Below are positions 1 to 7,926 of a DNA stretch of 64,000 nucleotides, piece after piece. A program made the translations under genes and the position numbers. The notes beneath the pieces were generated by a model, which saw only the letters and a list, made by a program, of their open reading frames with translations, did not search any database and was not told the DNA's origin. The stretch is from Kineosporia rhizophila. Lineage in GTDB: Bacteria; Actinomycetota; Actinomycetes; Actinomycetales; Kineosporiaceae. The stretch spans positions 177,139-241,138 of the forward strand of contig NZ_JAJSOH010000010.1 of assembly GCF_021277265.1 (NCBI RefSeq). The letters run 5' to 3'. Numbering within the stretch: the first letter of the stretch is position 1; each line of letters starts with the position of its first letter.

Positions 1-100
1 CCTCCCCCACCACGTCGATGTCGGGCGCGGCCGACAGAATGGTGCGGAACCCGAAGCGCACCGCCTCCTGATCGTCCGCGATCAGTACCTTGACCCTCAT
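1..100 (-). CDS. NarL-type response regulator, N-terminus only (cut by window edge)
   Basis: Only the first 33 codons are inside the window. They read as the start of a receiver domain: a hydrophobic first strand, then an acidic patch (ADDQE) in the Mg-binding position, followed by helix 1. The ATG overlaps the stop of the upstream kinase gene as ATGA, so the two are translationally coupled and should form a cognate two-component pair. The DNA-binding domain lies outside the window. NarL/FixJ class is inferred from the HisKA_3-type partner kinase. Confidence 0.85.
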   Translation of the reverse strand, partial: MRVKVLIADDQEAVRFGFRTILSAAPDIDVVGE

Positions 101-1320
101 CGCCCACCACCCCCGTCGCCAGTTCTGTTTCCGAGCAACAACTCTGCCCTGACCTGCCAACCGCCGGAGGGCAGGGGCCCGGCCGCGAAGGTGCCCTCGA
201 GCGCCTGCACCCGTTGGGCCAGGTTGCGTAGCCCGGTCCCGCCGGAACGGCGTTTCGCGAGACCCCGAACAGCAGACGCACGGACGTCTTCAGGTTCCTG
301 ATCGATGATGCGCAGCACCAGGACTTCCCCCTCCGGCACAAGACTCACCGTGACCCGGGCCTCGGGGCCGGCATGACGACGGACGTTGGTCAGTGCTTCC
401 ACGACGATGCGGTACACCGTTGCCGACGTCTCCCGGGGCAGGGCAGGAATCAGATCGGTGTGCAGGTCCAGTTCAACCGCTCCAGCACCGGGACTCCGGT
501 AACGATCGAGGAGTTCGGGCAGGTCCTCGACTCCGGGAAGCGGCGTGCGAGAGGTTGTTCCTACCCCGGCTTCCAGATCACGCATCACCTGGATGGTGCG
601 GTCCATCGACGCCAGCGCCTGAGTTCCGTCGCTCTCGATCTCCTGCAGCAGGCGGCCCGCCGCCTGGGGATCCGTATCGAGCAGCACCTGGGCAGCCTGC
701 GCCCGGATCACCATCGCACTGACGTCGTGGGCCACGAAATCATGCAGATCGGTGGCCAGTCGGAGACGCTGGGTGCGATGGGCGTGGGCGACGGCGCGGA
801 CCCGGCGGGCATCCAGCCAGCGCAGGTAACACCCCGAGGCGACCGCGAACAGACCGGCCAGCGACCAGAATCCGCTGACCAGTACGAGGTTCCACCAGCC
901 TTCGTCCACCTCGCCGGTGACCGGTATCCCCAGGACGGCCACAGCCAGAACGCCCAGAGAACCGGCGACGACCGCCAGCCGGACGGCACCCCGCCGGCAG
1001 ACCAGAGCGATCAGCACCATCAGGAGCAGGGTCTGCAGCAGTGGCCAGGGCCCCGCCCGGGTGCGCTGCTCGTCGAACACCCAGAAGGCTGTGGCAGTTG
1101 CCGAGACCAGGCTCGCCGCAACCACTGCGGACGGAAACCTACGAACGTCGACGGATCTGCGGCCTAGAAGGAGAGCCAGAAACACCAGATTGAGGACGGG
1201 TGGCAGCGCCAACAGCGGGTCGGGTCGCGGATGCACGACGACAGTTGTCATCAGTGGGACCACGACCGCCGTCGCCGCGAGCGCCCGGCGCCCCATCCGC
1301 CGGGCCACTCGCATCACCAT
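97..1320 (-). CDS. Two-component sensor histidine kinase (HisKA_3/NarL type)
   Basis: Membrane kinase that should autophosphorylate and pass phosphate to the overlapping response regulator. The N-terminal half holds about five or six hydrophobic segments with almost no extracytoplasmic loops, so the signal may be sensed in or at the membrane. The dimerisation helix carries the phospho-His box LHDFVAHD, and the ATPase part carries the N box (EALTNVRRHA) and the G box (GGTGLRNLAQRV). The frame stays open upstream to 1431, but that extension is not membrane-like. I chose the ATG at 1320, with another ATG two codons later; no good ribosome site marks either. The stop overlaps the regulator start by 4 bases. 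Confidence 0.88.
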   Translation of the reverse strand: MVMRVARRMGRRALAATAVVVPLMTTVVVHPRPDPLLALPPVLNLVFLALLLGRRSVDVRRFPSAVVAASLVSATATAFWVFDEQRTRAGPWPLLQTLLLMVLIALVCRRGAVRLAVVAGSLGVLAVAVLGIPVTGEVDEGWWNLVLVSGFWSLAGLFAVASGCYLRWLDARRVRAVAHAHRTQRLRLATDLHDFVAHDVSAMVIRAQAAQVLLDTDPQAAGRLLQEIESDGTQALASMDRTIQVMRDLEAGVGTTSRTPLPGVEDLPELLDRYRSPGAGAVELDLHTDLIPALPRETSATVYRIVVEALTNVRRHAGPEARVTVSLVPEGEVLVLRIIDQEPEDVRASAVRGLAKRRSGGTGLRNLAQRVQALEGTFAAGPLPSGGWQVRAELLLGNRTGDGGGGR

Positions 1321-1446
1321 CGCCGAGGCTGCCACCAGCTCAAGATATCCGGCGCCTCGGCCGCCCGGTATCTCCCGATCGGCAGATGTCCACCCGGGCG
1401 GGCGGCCGCGAATCTGATGGCACCCACCCACTCAAGGAGCCCGACC

Positions 1447-2376
1447 ATGTCGATCCGCAAACGCGCCACCCAGTTGTGGTGCATCCTCGCCTTCCTGTTG
1501 CACGGCTACTGGGTTTTCGCCGGTGGCGCCCCGCTGGGCGCCGCCGACGACGACGCCGCCAGCATGGGCAGCTGGCTGGCCGGCGCCTCTGCCCGGCCGG
1601 TGAGCGCCGTGCTGTCGGTCACCGCCCTGACCGCACTGGCGGCGCTCACGGCCGCGACGCGACGCGACCTTCCGGGTTGGGTCCGGACGGCCGGGCTCCT
1701 GGCGCCGGCCCTGCTCTTCCTCCTGGTTCCGGACGTGCGCATGCTCCAGACCGCGGCCTACGGGATGCACGGGTACTTCGGACGAGTGGACGCCGCCGTG
1801 CTGCACCAGCTCTTCTGCCTGACCGGCGCCATCCTCCTGGCCTCCACCGCCCTGGCTGACCTGCACAGGCCGGCTGAACCTCGGCAGTGGGTCCGGATCG
1901 GACGCTGGGCCACCATCTTTGCCGCCCTGGCCCCCTTGCCCTACGCGGTGCAACGCGCGGTCTGGAACCTGGGTATCCCGCTGGGAGTGGACCGCGAGTT
2001 CATCCGAGACCTGAGCGCCGACCTGTCGGCCAAGGACGTCAGCCCACTCATCGCCTACAGCCTGCCCGCATCCGCACTTCTGGGCTCGGTGCTGACCCTG
2101 GGGCTGATCATGCGCTGGGGCGAGGTCCTGCCGGGCTGGGTGCCCGGGCTGGGTGGGCGACGGGTGCCGGTACTGCTGGCCGTCATCCCCGGAACCGTGA
2201 TGAGCGTGATGATCACCGTCGCCGGTCTCTCGGTGCTCCGGTTCGCCCTCCAGGGTGGCCTCACCGGCGCCGGGGTTCCCGGGTTGCTGTGGCTGCCCTG
2301 GGGAATCGCTCTGGGCCTGGCCACCTACGCCTACTACCAGCGCCGGACGACCTCATGCGCTACACGTCGGTTGTGA
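1447..2376 (+). CDS. Multi-pass membrane protein of unknown function
   Basis: A 309-residue protein with roughly seven or eight hydrophobic segments, a short cytoplasmic N-terminus and a basic C-terminal tail. I recognise no catalytic or transport motif. The start is fixed by an AAGGAG ribosome site at 1434-1439, 7 bases before the ATG. It diverges from the two-component pair, so it may be a target of that system, but this is positional inference only. Its 3' end overlaps the end of the convergent dehydrogenase gene by 17 bp. Confidence 0.75.
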   Translation: MSIRKRATQLWCILAFLLHGYWVFAGGAPLGAADDDAASMGSWLAGASARPVSAVLSVTALTALAALTAATRRDLPGWVRTAGLLAPALLFLLVPDVRMLQTAAYGMHGYFGRVDAAVLHQLFCLTGAILLASTALADLHRPAEPRQWVRIGRWATIFAALAPLPYAVQRAVWNLGIPLGVDREFIRDLSADLSAKDVSPLIAYSLPASALLGSVLTLGLIMRWGEVLPGWVPGLGGRRVPVLLAVIPGTVMSVMITVAGLSVLRFALQGGLTGAGVPGLLWLPWGIALGLATYAYYQRRTTSCATRRL

Positions 2377-3190
2377 AGGCCAGCGCCTTGCCCGCCTCCA
2401 CCTCGGCCCGCAGCGTGTCCAGGCGACCGCCGGCCAGGGCGTAGGAGTCGGAGCCGAGCAGCTGGTGCAGCGGCGCGTCGCCCCGTTCCACCACCTCGAC
2501 GATCGCGGCCGCCACCTTCACCGGGTCACCGAGCTGGGTGCCGGGCATGGCCTGGTGCTGGGCGATCATCTCCCGGACGGCCTCGTACCCCTCCACCGGC
2601 GCCTGCGGCAGGGCCAGGGAACCGGCCCGCAGGAAGTCGGTGCGCACGTAGCCGGGCTCGACCAGGTTGACCCGGATGCCCAGGTGGGCGACCTCGGCGG
2701 CGAGCGAGTCGGTCAGGCCCTCCAGGGCGAACTTGCCCGCGGTGTACAGGCCCCACCCGGGGAACGGGACCAGGCCGACGATCGAGGAGACGTTGACGAT
2801 GTGCCCGGCCCGGGCGGTCCGCATCTGCGGCAGGACCGCGCGCAGCACGTTCCAGACGCCGAAGACCTGCACGTCGAACATCTTCCGGACCTCGGCGTCG
2901 GAGATCTCCTCGACCGCGCCGAGGTGGCCGTAGCCGGCATTGTTCACCACCACGTCGAGGCCGCCGAACCGCTCGGTGACGGCCGCCACCGCCTCGCCGA
3001 CCTGCTTCTCGTCGGCCAGGTCGATCTCCAGCGGCAGCAGGCGGGGCCAGTCGGCGCTGCCACCCAGGGCCTGGTCGAGCCGCTCGGCCGAGCGGGTGGT
3101 CGCCGCCACGTTCTCGCCGCGCTCGAGCAGGGTGCGGACCAGTTCCAGGCCGATTCCGCGGGATGCGCCGGTGACGAGCCAGGTGGACAT
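2360..3190 (-). CDS. Short-chain dehydrogenase/reductase (classical SDR)
   Basis: A 276-residue NAD(P)-dependent oxidoreductase. The dinucleotide-binding motif TGASRGIG sits at residues 7-14, NNAG near 83-86, the catalytic Ser near 135-136, and the Y-x3-K pair is Tyr149/Lys153. The length is right for classical SDRs; an Arg in the TGASRGIG loop with basic residues after strand 2 suggests NADP(H). It is divergent from the MmyB-type regulator at 3344, an arrangement very common in actinomycetes where the regulator controls the dehydrogenase. The substrate cannot be inferred. Confidence 0.92.
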   Translation of the reverse strand: MSTWLVTGASRGIGLELVRTLLERGENVAATTRSAERLDQALGGSADWPRLLPLEIDLADEKQVGEAVAAVTERFGGLDVVVNNAGYGHLGAVEEISDAEVRKMFDVQVFGVWNVLRAVLPQMRTARAGHIVNVSSIVGLVPFPGWGLYTAGKFALEGLTDSLAAEVAHLGIRVNLVEPGYVRTDFLRAGSLALPQAPVEGYEAVREMIAQHQAMPGTQLGDPVKVAAAIVEVVERGDAPLHQLLGSDSYALAGGRLDTLRAEVEAGKALAFTTDV

Positions 3191-3343
3191 GAGAACTCCT
3201 CATCTGTGGTTGCTTTCGTTAGGTCCAGGTTCCCGCTCGCCGGACCCACGTCACCACGGTCTGCCTCGCCCAGCCCTGCCTGGGAACGACGCACCCACCC
3301 AGGAGGCTGCCCCCGAGGGCCGGGGCGCGTGAGGATGGGGAAC

Positions 3344-4267
3344 ATGAGCGATCTGGGTGACTTCCTGCGCAACTGCCGGGCCGGCCGGACGCCGGAGGAG
3401 GTCGGCCTGGACACCGATCCGAACGGCACCCCGCGCCGGGTGCAGGGGCTGCGCCGGGAAGAGGTGGCGCAACTGGCCGGGGTGAGCGTGGACTACTACA
3501 CCCGGCTGGAACAGGGCCGGCACAGCACCCCGTCCGAGTCGGTGGTGGAGGCGCTGGCCCGGGCCCTGCGCCTGGACGACGCCGCTCGCGCCCACCTGAT
3601 CGATCTCGCCCGGCCCGTGCGCCGCCAGACGGGGGCCCAGCCCCGGAGTCAGCGGGTCCGGCCGGCCGTGCAGCAGATGCTGGCCTCGCTGGTCGACCAC
3701 CCGGCCCTGCTGCTGGGCCGGCGCACCGACGTCCTGGCCTCCAACCCCCTGGCCACCGCCCTGTTCACGAACTGGCGGAAACTGCCTGCGGCAGAACGCA
3801 ACTACACCCGCTGGGTGCTGCTCGACCCGCTGGCCCGCGAACGGTTCCCCGACTGGGCGCAGGTGGCGGCCGACGCGGTGGGCACCCTGCGACTGGAGGC
3901 CGGACGGCGCCCGGACGACCCGGCCCTGAACGCCCTGGTCGGCGAACTGACGATCAGGAGCCCCGAGTTCCGGGCGGCCTGGGACGGGCACCGGGTGCAC
4001 GCGCGCACGCACGGCACCAAGCGCATGACGCATCCGGAGGTCGGGCCGATCACCCTGCAGTTCGAGGCGCTGACGCTGGCCGGCGACGACGACCAGACCC
4101 TCTTCGTGTACAACGCCGCCCCCGGCAGCGCCTCCGGCGACAACCTGCGCCTGCTGGCCCTCAGCCTCGGGGTCGCAGACGCAGCGGCGGAAGTACCGGG
4201 GCCGGAAGCGGATCCGGCTGCCCCGAAGGGAACTCACCGAAGCGCTTCGGACCGTCGGAGCCACTGA
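3344..4267 (+). CDS. XRE-family regulator with MmyB-like ligand-binding domain
   Basis: A 307-residue regulator. Residues about 5-80 form a helix-turn-helix of the Cro/CI type (GLRREEVAQLAGVSVDYYTR), and the rest matches the MmyB-type PAS-like ligand pocket, which in structures of this family binds a fatty-acid-like ligand. The frame is open far upstream, but GAGG at 3331-3334 and the sequence MSDLGDFL mark the ATG at 3344 as the start. It lies divergent to the SDR gene, which it probably regulates. Its last 36 codons overlap the 3' end of the convergent pirin gene (4161-4267), an unusually long overlap. Confidence 0.9.
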   Translation: MSDLGDFLRNCRAGRTPEEVGLDTDPNGTPRRVQGLRREEVAQLAGVSVDYYTRLEQGRHSTPSESVVEALARALRLDDAARAHLIDLARPVRRQTGAQPRSQRVRPAVQQMLASLVDHPALLLGRRTDVLASNPLATALFTNWRKLPAAERNYTRWVLLDPLARERFPDWAQVAADAVGTLRLEAGRRPDDPALNALVGELTIRSPEFRAAWDGHRVHARTHGTKRMTHPEVGPITLQFEALTLAGDDDQTLFVYNAAPGSASGDNLRLLALSLGVADAAAEVPGPEADPAAPKGTHRSASDRRSH

Positions 4268-5132
4268 TCTCGGCCTGCCAGGCGGCCCGGAACCCGGCGA
4301 TCTCGTCGTGGTCGCGGCCCACGAAGTTCCACCACATGACGATCTGCTCGCCCAGCGGCTCACCTCCGATCAGAACCAGACGAACAGAGGACGAGTCTGC
4401 GCGGAGTACCAGTTTCCGGTGCCCCGGTGGCAGATAGGCCAGGTGGTCGGCCGCCACCGCGTGATCGTTCACCTGCACGGCGCCCTGATCGACCAGCACG
4501 CCGTGCTCAAAACCCTCGGCAATGGCCAACTCCAGGACTTCCCCGGCGGGAAGCAGGATCTCGGCGCCGAGCAGCGGCGGCGTGTAGGTGGGCACCGGTG
4601 AGCTGCTGCCGGCCAGCGAGCCGATGAACACCCGAACATCGGCCCCGCCCAACCGGATCGGCTCGGGCGCGTAGTGATGGAAGGTGGGCGGCATGTCCCG
4701 GGTGGCCTCCGGCAACGCGTACCACAGCTGGGCGCCGTGCAGCGTGGTCGTCTCGGGCGTGGAGATCTCCTGGTGCGAGATGCCGTGCCCGGCCACCATC
4801 AGATTCACCTCGCCCGGCCTGACCCGCGCGGCGAAACCGGCCGAGTCCAGGTGGTCGATCTCGCCGGTGAACAGCCAGCTGACCGTGGCCAGACCGGTGT
4901 GCGGGTGCCGGGCGACCCGCATGCCGCCGGTGGCCTCCACCTCGTCCGGGCCGTAGTGGTCGAGGAAGCACCAGGCCCCGATCAGGGTGCGCTGACGCTG
5001 GGGCAGCGCGCGCCGCACCGACATCGACCGCGGGCCACCCAGCGGAACGTCGCGCGGTTCGAGCACCTCCACACCGTCGGCCGGTGCACTGTCGCAGACC
5101 ACCTCGACGGGCCTTTCCTCAACATTGCTCAC
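4161..5132 (-). CDS. Pirin family protein
   Basis: A bicupin protein of 323 residues. The metal-binding residues of the pirin N-terminal cupin are present: His76 and His78 (RHPHTGL), then His120 and Glu122 in GHGISHQE. The C-terminal cupin ends with the usual family tail (RFGEFPSG, then a Pro-rich PLRPR-like end), so the overlap with the convergent MmyB-type gene is not due to read-through past a lost stop. Pirins include quercetinase-like dioxygenases and redox-responsive regulators, and sequence alone does not decide between them. It is monocistronic as far as can be seen. Confidence 0.9.
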   Translation of the reverse strand: MSNVEERPVEVVCDSAPADGVEVLEPRDVPLGGPRSMSVRRALPQRQRTLIGAWCFLDHYGPDEVEATGGMRVARHPHTGLATVSWLFTGEIDHLDSAGFAARVRPGEVNLMVAGHGISHQEISTPETTTLHGAQLWYALPEATRDMPPTFHHYAPEPIRLGGADVRVFIGSLAGSSSPVPTYTPPLLGAEILLPAGEVLELAIAEGFEHGVLVDQGAVQVNDHAVAADHLAYLPPGHRKLVLRADSSSVRLVLIGGEPLGEQIVMWWNFVGRDHDEIAGFRAAWQAEISGSDGPKRFGEFPSGQPDPLPAPVLPPLRLRPRG

Positions 5133-5360
5133 GTCCGCAGCTTAGGTTGTGCCACTCAGCGCTCATCCCCACAAACATTTGTGTCACGTTTCGGTGGATT
5201 GGTGACTTTCCGTTGAGTCGTGACGTATCTTCCGTGACGTGCCTGCCCGTTTCATCCAGGTTGATCATGGGTTCTCCGTGGCTCGACCTCCGGATGCAGC
5301 GGCGGCCGGCGTCGTCCCCTCCAGGCGCCTCCCTCACCCCCGCACAAGAAAGGCAGCCGC

Positions 5361-7040
5361 GTGAGCATCACCGATCCGTACGGCGCCGTGCCGGACTGGC
5401 CCAAGGTCAGCGCGAACATCGCCGAGGACGGCTCCGCCGAAGTCACGATCAACGGCTCCCCGCGGACCGTGCTCAGTGGCGGGGGCGACGTCGCCCAGGC
5501 CCGGGCGGCCGTGCTGGAGCACCTGAGCGTGCAGACCGCAGGCCTGGGACGGCCCCTGCGGGTCGAGACAGTCGACCCGGAGGGTCACTCACACCTGGTG
5601 GTGCATCCGGACGGCCGGGTTCTGCCGCTGGAGGACCAGCCGCCCAACAGCACCGCACGCGCCTGGGAACAGGTGGCTCCCGGCCCACTGCCGGGCTCGG
5701 CCCGCCGGGCGAAGCTGGGCCGCTCGAAGCACGGCCCGCTGCGCGATGCCCTGGGGCCCCGCACGGCCGGCTCGGACGCGCTGAGCCCGACCCTCCTGCC
5801 GGAGAATGGCACCGACGCTGCACTCGGCCCGGACGACCCGCCGCCCACGTCGAGCGTCCCGATCTCTCCTCCGACCCTGCCGGAGCAGACCACCGCGGCC
5901 GGGCTGCCGATCCGCCCGACGTCGGGCATCCCGGGCAACAGCCAGCCCGCCGCCCCGACCGGACCGGCCGGCCCGATCACCAACCAGCCCACTCCGGCAG
6001 CCGCCGCCAGCACCCCTGGTGGCCCACCCACGTCCTCTGGTATCCCCACGATCCCGCCCCCTTCGTCCACCAACCGGATGGCTAAGGAACTCGGTGTGCC
6101 CCAGGCGAAACCCACACTCCCCGACCTGCTGGCCACCCGTCCCCCGGCTCCGAGCGGGCCGGCGCAGGACGGCTGGCAGGGAGTGCTGCGTCGGCTGACC
6201 GGCGGCCTGATCTCTCCCTCCCCGAGCCCGCAGGAACTGGAGTACCGCGAGTCGGTGGCGTCGGTGCAGCGCAGCCTGCGGGGGCCGAAGACCGTGGTGG
6301 TGGTCAACCCGAAGGGGGGAGCCCACAAGACCACGGCCACACTGCTGATCGCTGCCACCTTCGGCATGCACCGCGGCGGCTACACGCTGGCCTGGGACAA
6401 CAACGAGACCCGGGGCACCCTGGGCTGGCGCGCCAACCCGGCCCGGCACAGCAACACCGCCGTCGACCTGCTGCGCGACCTCGACCGGTTCACCGACGTG
6501 CGCTCGTCACGGGTCGGCGACCTGGACAACTACGTGCGCTCGCAGGGCAGTGCCCAGTTCGACGTGCTGGCCAGTGACGAGGACGCGGCCTCGGCGGCGA
6601 GCATCGACGACCGGGCCTTCGACCAGTTGCACCGGGCGCTGGCCCGGTTCTACCGGGTGCTGGTGGTGGACACCGGCAACAACATGCGGGCCTCGAACTG
6701 GCAGGCCGCGATCAATGCGGCCGACCAGCTGGTGATCGTCTCGACCATCCGGGAGGACACCGCGGCCTCGGCCGCCTGGCTGGCCGACGGCCTGACCGCC
6801 GCGGGCAAGACCGACGTGGTGCGCAACGCCGTCACCGTGCTGAGTGCTCCCGGCCGGCGGGCGGATCCGCAGCTGCACGACCGGCTGCACGCCCACTTCG
6901 GCAGCCTGACCCGGGTGGTGCTGGACGTGCCGCACGACCCGGCACTGGTCTCCGGCGGCCCGATCACCTACGACGCGCTCTCGCCGGCCAGCCGTGCAGC
7001 CTGGCTGCGGGTGACCGCCGCGATCGCAGACGGCCTGTAA
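5361..7040 (+). CDS. MinD/ParA-like ATPase with N-terminal ubiquitin-like region and Pro-rich linker
   Basis: A 559-residue protein. Residues 1-100 look like a small beta-rich domain, 100-265 are a low-complexity Pro/Gly/Ser linker, and 310-559 form a deviant Walker A P-loop ATPase. The P-loop (residues 316-325) reads NPKGGAHKTT, so His322 replaces the usual Gly before the catalytic Lys. The later motif VLVVDTGNN is the Walker A' / switch region. Proteins of this layout occur with actinobacterial type VII secretion and in stand-alone form; no ESX genes lie here. The GTG start follows an AAAGG-like site. The flank 5133-5360 shows no gene or clear operator. Confidence 0.8.
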   Translation: MSITDPYGAVPDWPKVSANIAEDGSAEVTINGSPRTVLSGGGDVAQARAAVLEHLSVQTAGLGRPLRVETVDPEGHSHLVVHPDGRVLPLEDQPPNSTARAWEQVAPGPLPGSARRAKLGRSKHGPLRDALGPRTAGSDALSPTLLPENGTDAALGPDDPPPTSSVPISPPTLPEQTTAAGLPIRPTSGIPGNSQPAAPTGPAGPITNQPTPAAAASTPGGPPTSSGIPTIPPPSSTNRMAKELGVPQAKPTLPDLLATRPPAPSGPAQDGWQGVLRRLTGGLISPSPSPQELEYRESVASVQRSLRGPKTVVVVNPKGGAHKTTATLLIAATFGMHRGGYTLAWDNNETRGTLGWRANPARHSNTAVDLLRDLDRFTDVRSSRVGDLDNYVRSQGSAQFDVLASDEDAASAASIDDRAFDQLHRALARFYRVLVVDTGNNMRASNWQAAINAADQLVIVSTIREDTAASAAWLADGLTAAGKTDVVRNAVTVLSAPGRRADPQLHDRLHAHFGSLTRVVLDVPHDPALVSGGPITYDALSPASRAAWLRVTAAIADGL

Positions 7041-7061
7041 GGCTTGGGAGTGGGTCGGGGA

Positions 7062-7271
7062 TCATTCCTCCTCGACCCACTCCAGCAGGTCGCCGGGCTG
7101 GCACTCCAGCACCCGGCACATCGCGTCGAGCGTGCTGAAGCGAACCGCCTTGGCCCGCCCGTTCTTCAGTACCGCCACGTTGGCCGCGCTCAGGCCGACC
7201 TTCTCGGCGAACTCCCCCACACTCATCTTGCGCCTGGCCAGCTCGACGTCGATCCGCACGACGATCGGCAT
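7062..7271 (-). CDS. Small Cro/CI-type HTH regulator (YozG-like)
   Basis: A 69-residue protein that is nearly all helix-turn-helix (RKMSVGEFAEKVGLSAANVAVLKNG). It ends with the acidic LLEWVEEE tail common to small regulators that partner DUF2975 membrane proteins. Its ATG shares one base with the stop of the DUF2975 gene (TGATG), so the two are co-translated. It is likely an autorepressor of the pair through the AT-rich palindromes at 7753-7790, by analogy with this gene pair elsewhere. The 3' end is convergent with the ParA-like gene, 21 bp away. Confidence 0.9.
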   Translation of the reverse strand: MPIVVRIDVELARRKMSVGEFAEKVGLSAANVAVLKNGRAKAVRFSTLDAMCRVLECQPGDLLEWVEEE

Positions 7272-7750
7272 CAGATGACCCCCTCCAGGTCGGAGCGCAG
7301 AGTGGTGGCCTGACGCAGCAGTGCGCGCATCACCAGCATCAGCAGCCCGGCCACGGCGAGCCCGACCACGAGCAGGAACAGCAACAACGGCACGCCCGGG
7401 TCGTCGGCGTTGAAGCCGACCCACAGGAAGAAGCCGGTGAGCACCAGCCAGGCCGCCGCGATCGCCGCCAGGATCACGTTCACCCAGGTGAAGGCGTCTT
7501 CACTGAAGATGCGGTCGCGCCGGATCAGGCCGAGCAGCTTCCAGGTGGAGACCACCACGGCCTCGGCGCACAGCAGCCAGAACCCGGTGAGGACGGTCAG
7601 CGGCCAGCGCAGGTGCGCGTCGTCGGGATTCTGCTCGGCCATGTAGGCGAACTGACCGGGGAACGAGAAGGTCTGCAGCATCACCAGGACGCCGAACAGC
7701 ACCGCCAGGAACCCCTTGAGCACGAAGACCACTCGATGATCAATCAACAT
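7271..7750 (-). CDS. DUF2975 family membrane protein
   Basis: A 159-residue integral membrane protein with four hydrophobic segments, matching the DUF2975 layout (TM1, a periplasmic loop, a paired TM2-TM3 with a charged RRDRIFSEDAFTWV linker, and TM4). It is the first gene of a two-gene operon with the small HTH regulator, a pairing known across bacteria and of unknown function. No ribosome site precedes the ATG. A promoter-like sequence ends six bases before it, so the message is probably leaderless. Confidence 0.88.
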   Translation of the reverse strand: MLIDHRVVFVLKGFLAVLFGVLVMLQTFSFPGQFAYMAEQNPDDAHLRWPLTVLTGFWLLCAEAVVVSTWKLLGLIRRDRIFSEDAFTWVNVILAAIAAAWLVLTGFFLWVGFNADDPGVPLLLFLLVVGLAVAGLLMLVMRALLRQATTLRSDLEGVI

Positions 7751-7752
7751 GC

Positions 7753-7790
7753 ATCGAGTATCACTGATTATCTATCGAAAATCAATCGAT
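7753..7790 (-). promoter_or_regulatory. Leaderless promoter with overlapping palindromes for the DUF2975-HTH operon
   Basis: Read on the minus strand, TTGATT (7785-7780) and GATACT (7762-7757) are separated by exactly 17 bp, and the ATG begins six bases after the -10. This fits transcription starting at the start codon. The same stretch contains an imperfect 21-bp dyad (7770-7790) and the perfect short dyad ATCACTGAT, in an island far more AT-rich than its surroundings. These are the best candidates for operators of the small HTH regulator encoded by the second gene. Confidence 0.6.
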
Positions 7791-7849
7791 GGACGTTTGC
7801 GGCGACCATCTCCGCGGACGTCCGCCGGTCGCCTTGGTCACCAAAGGCA

Positions 7850-7882
7850 CGACCCCCGGTTCGCAAGGCGAACCGGGGGTCG
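7850..7882 (-). terminator. Strong stem-loop terminator after the siderophore-binding protein gene
   Basis: A perfect 15-bp inverted repeat (7850-7864 with 7868-7882) closes a 3-base loop, 44 bp beyond the stop of the minus-strand binding-protein gene. On that strand it is followed by TGCCTTT, a weak U-tract. It also insulates the iron operon from the DUF2975 promoter. Confidence 0.8.
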
Positions 7883-7926
7883 TTTCCCGCAGCCGGGACC
7901 TGACTGTGGGGCAGAGACAGCTGGGA

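Noticed and set aside
2255..3343. Long upstream extension of the MmyB-type regulator
   Set aside because: It lies antisense to the SDR gene and has shadow composition. A GAGG site and the family start favour 3344.
5361..7040. Chromosome or plasmid partition locus (ParA)
   Set aside because: No ParB gene or parS sites are adjacent, and the N-terminal layout is of the ESX-associated/stand-alone MinD-like type.
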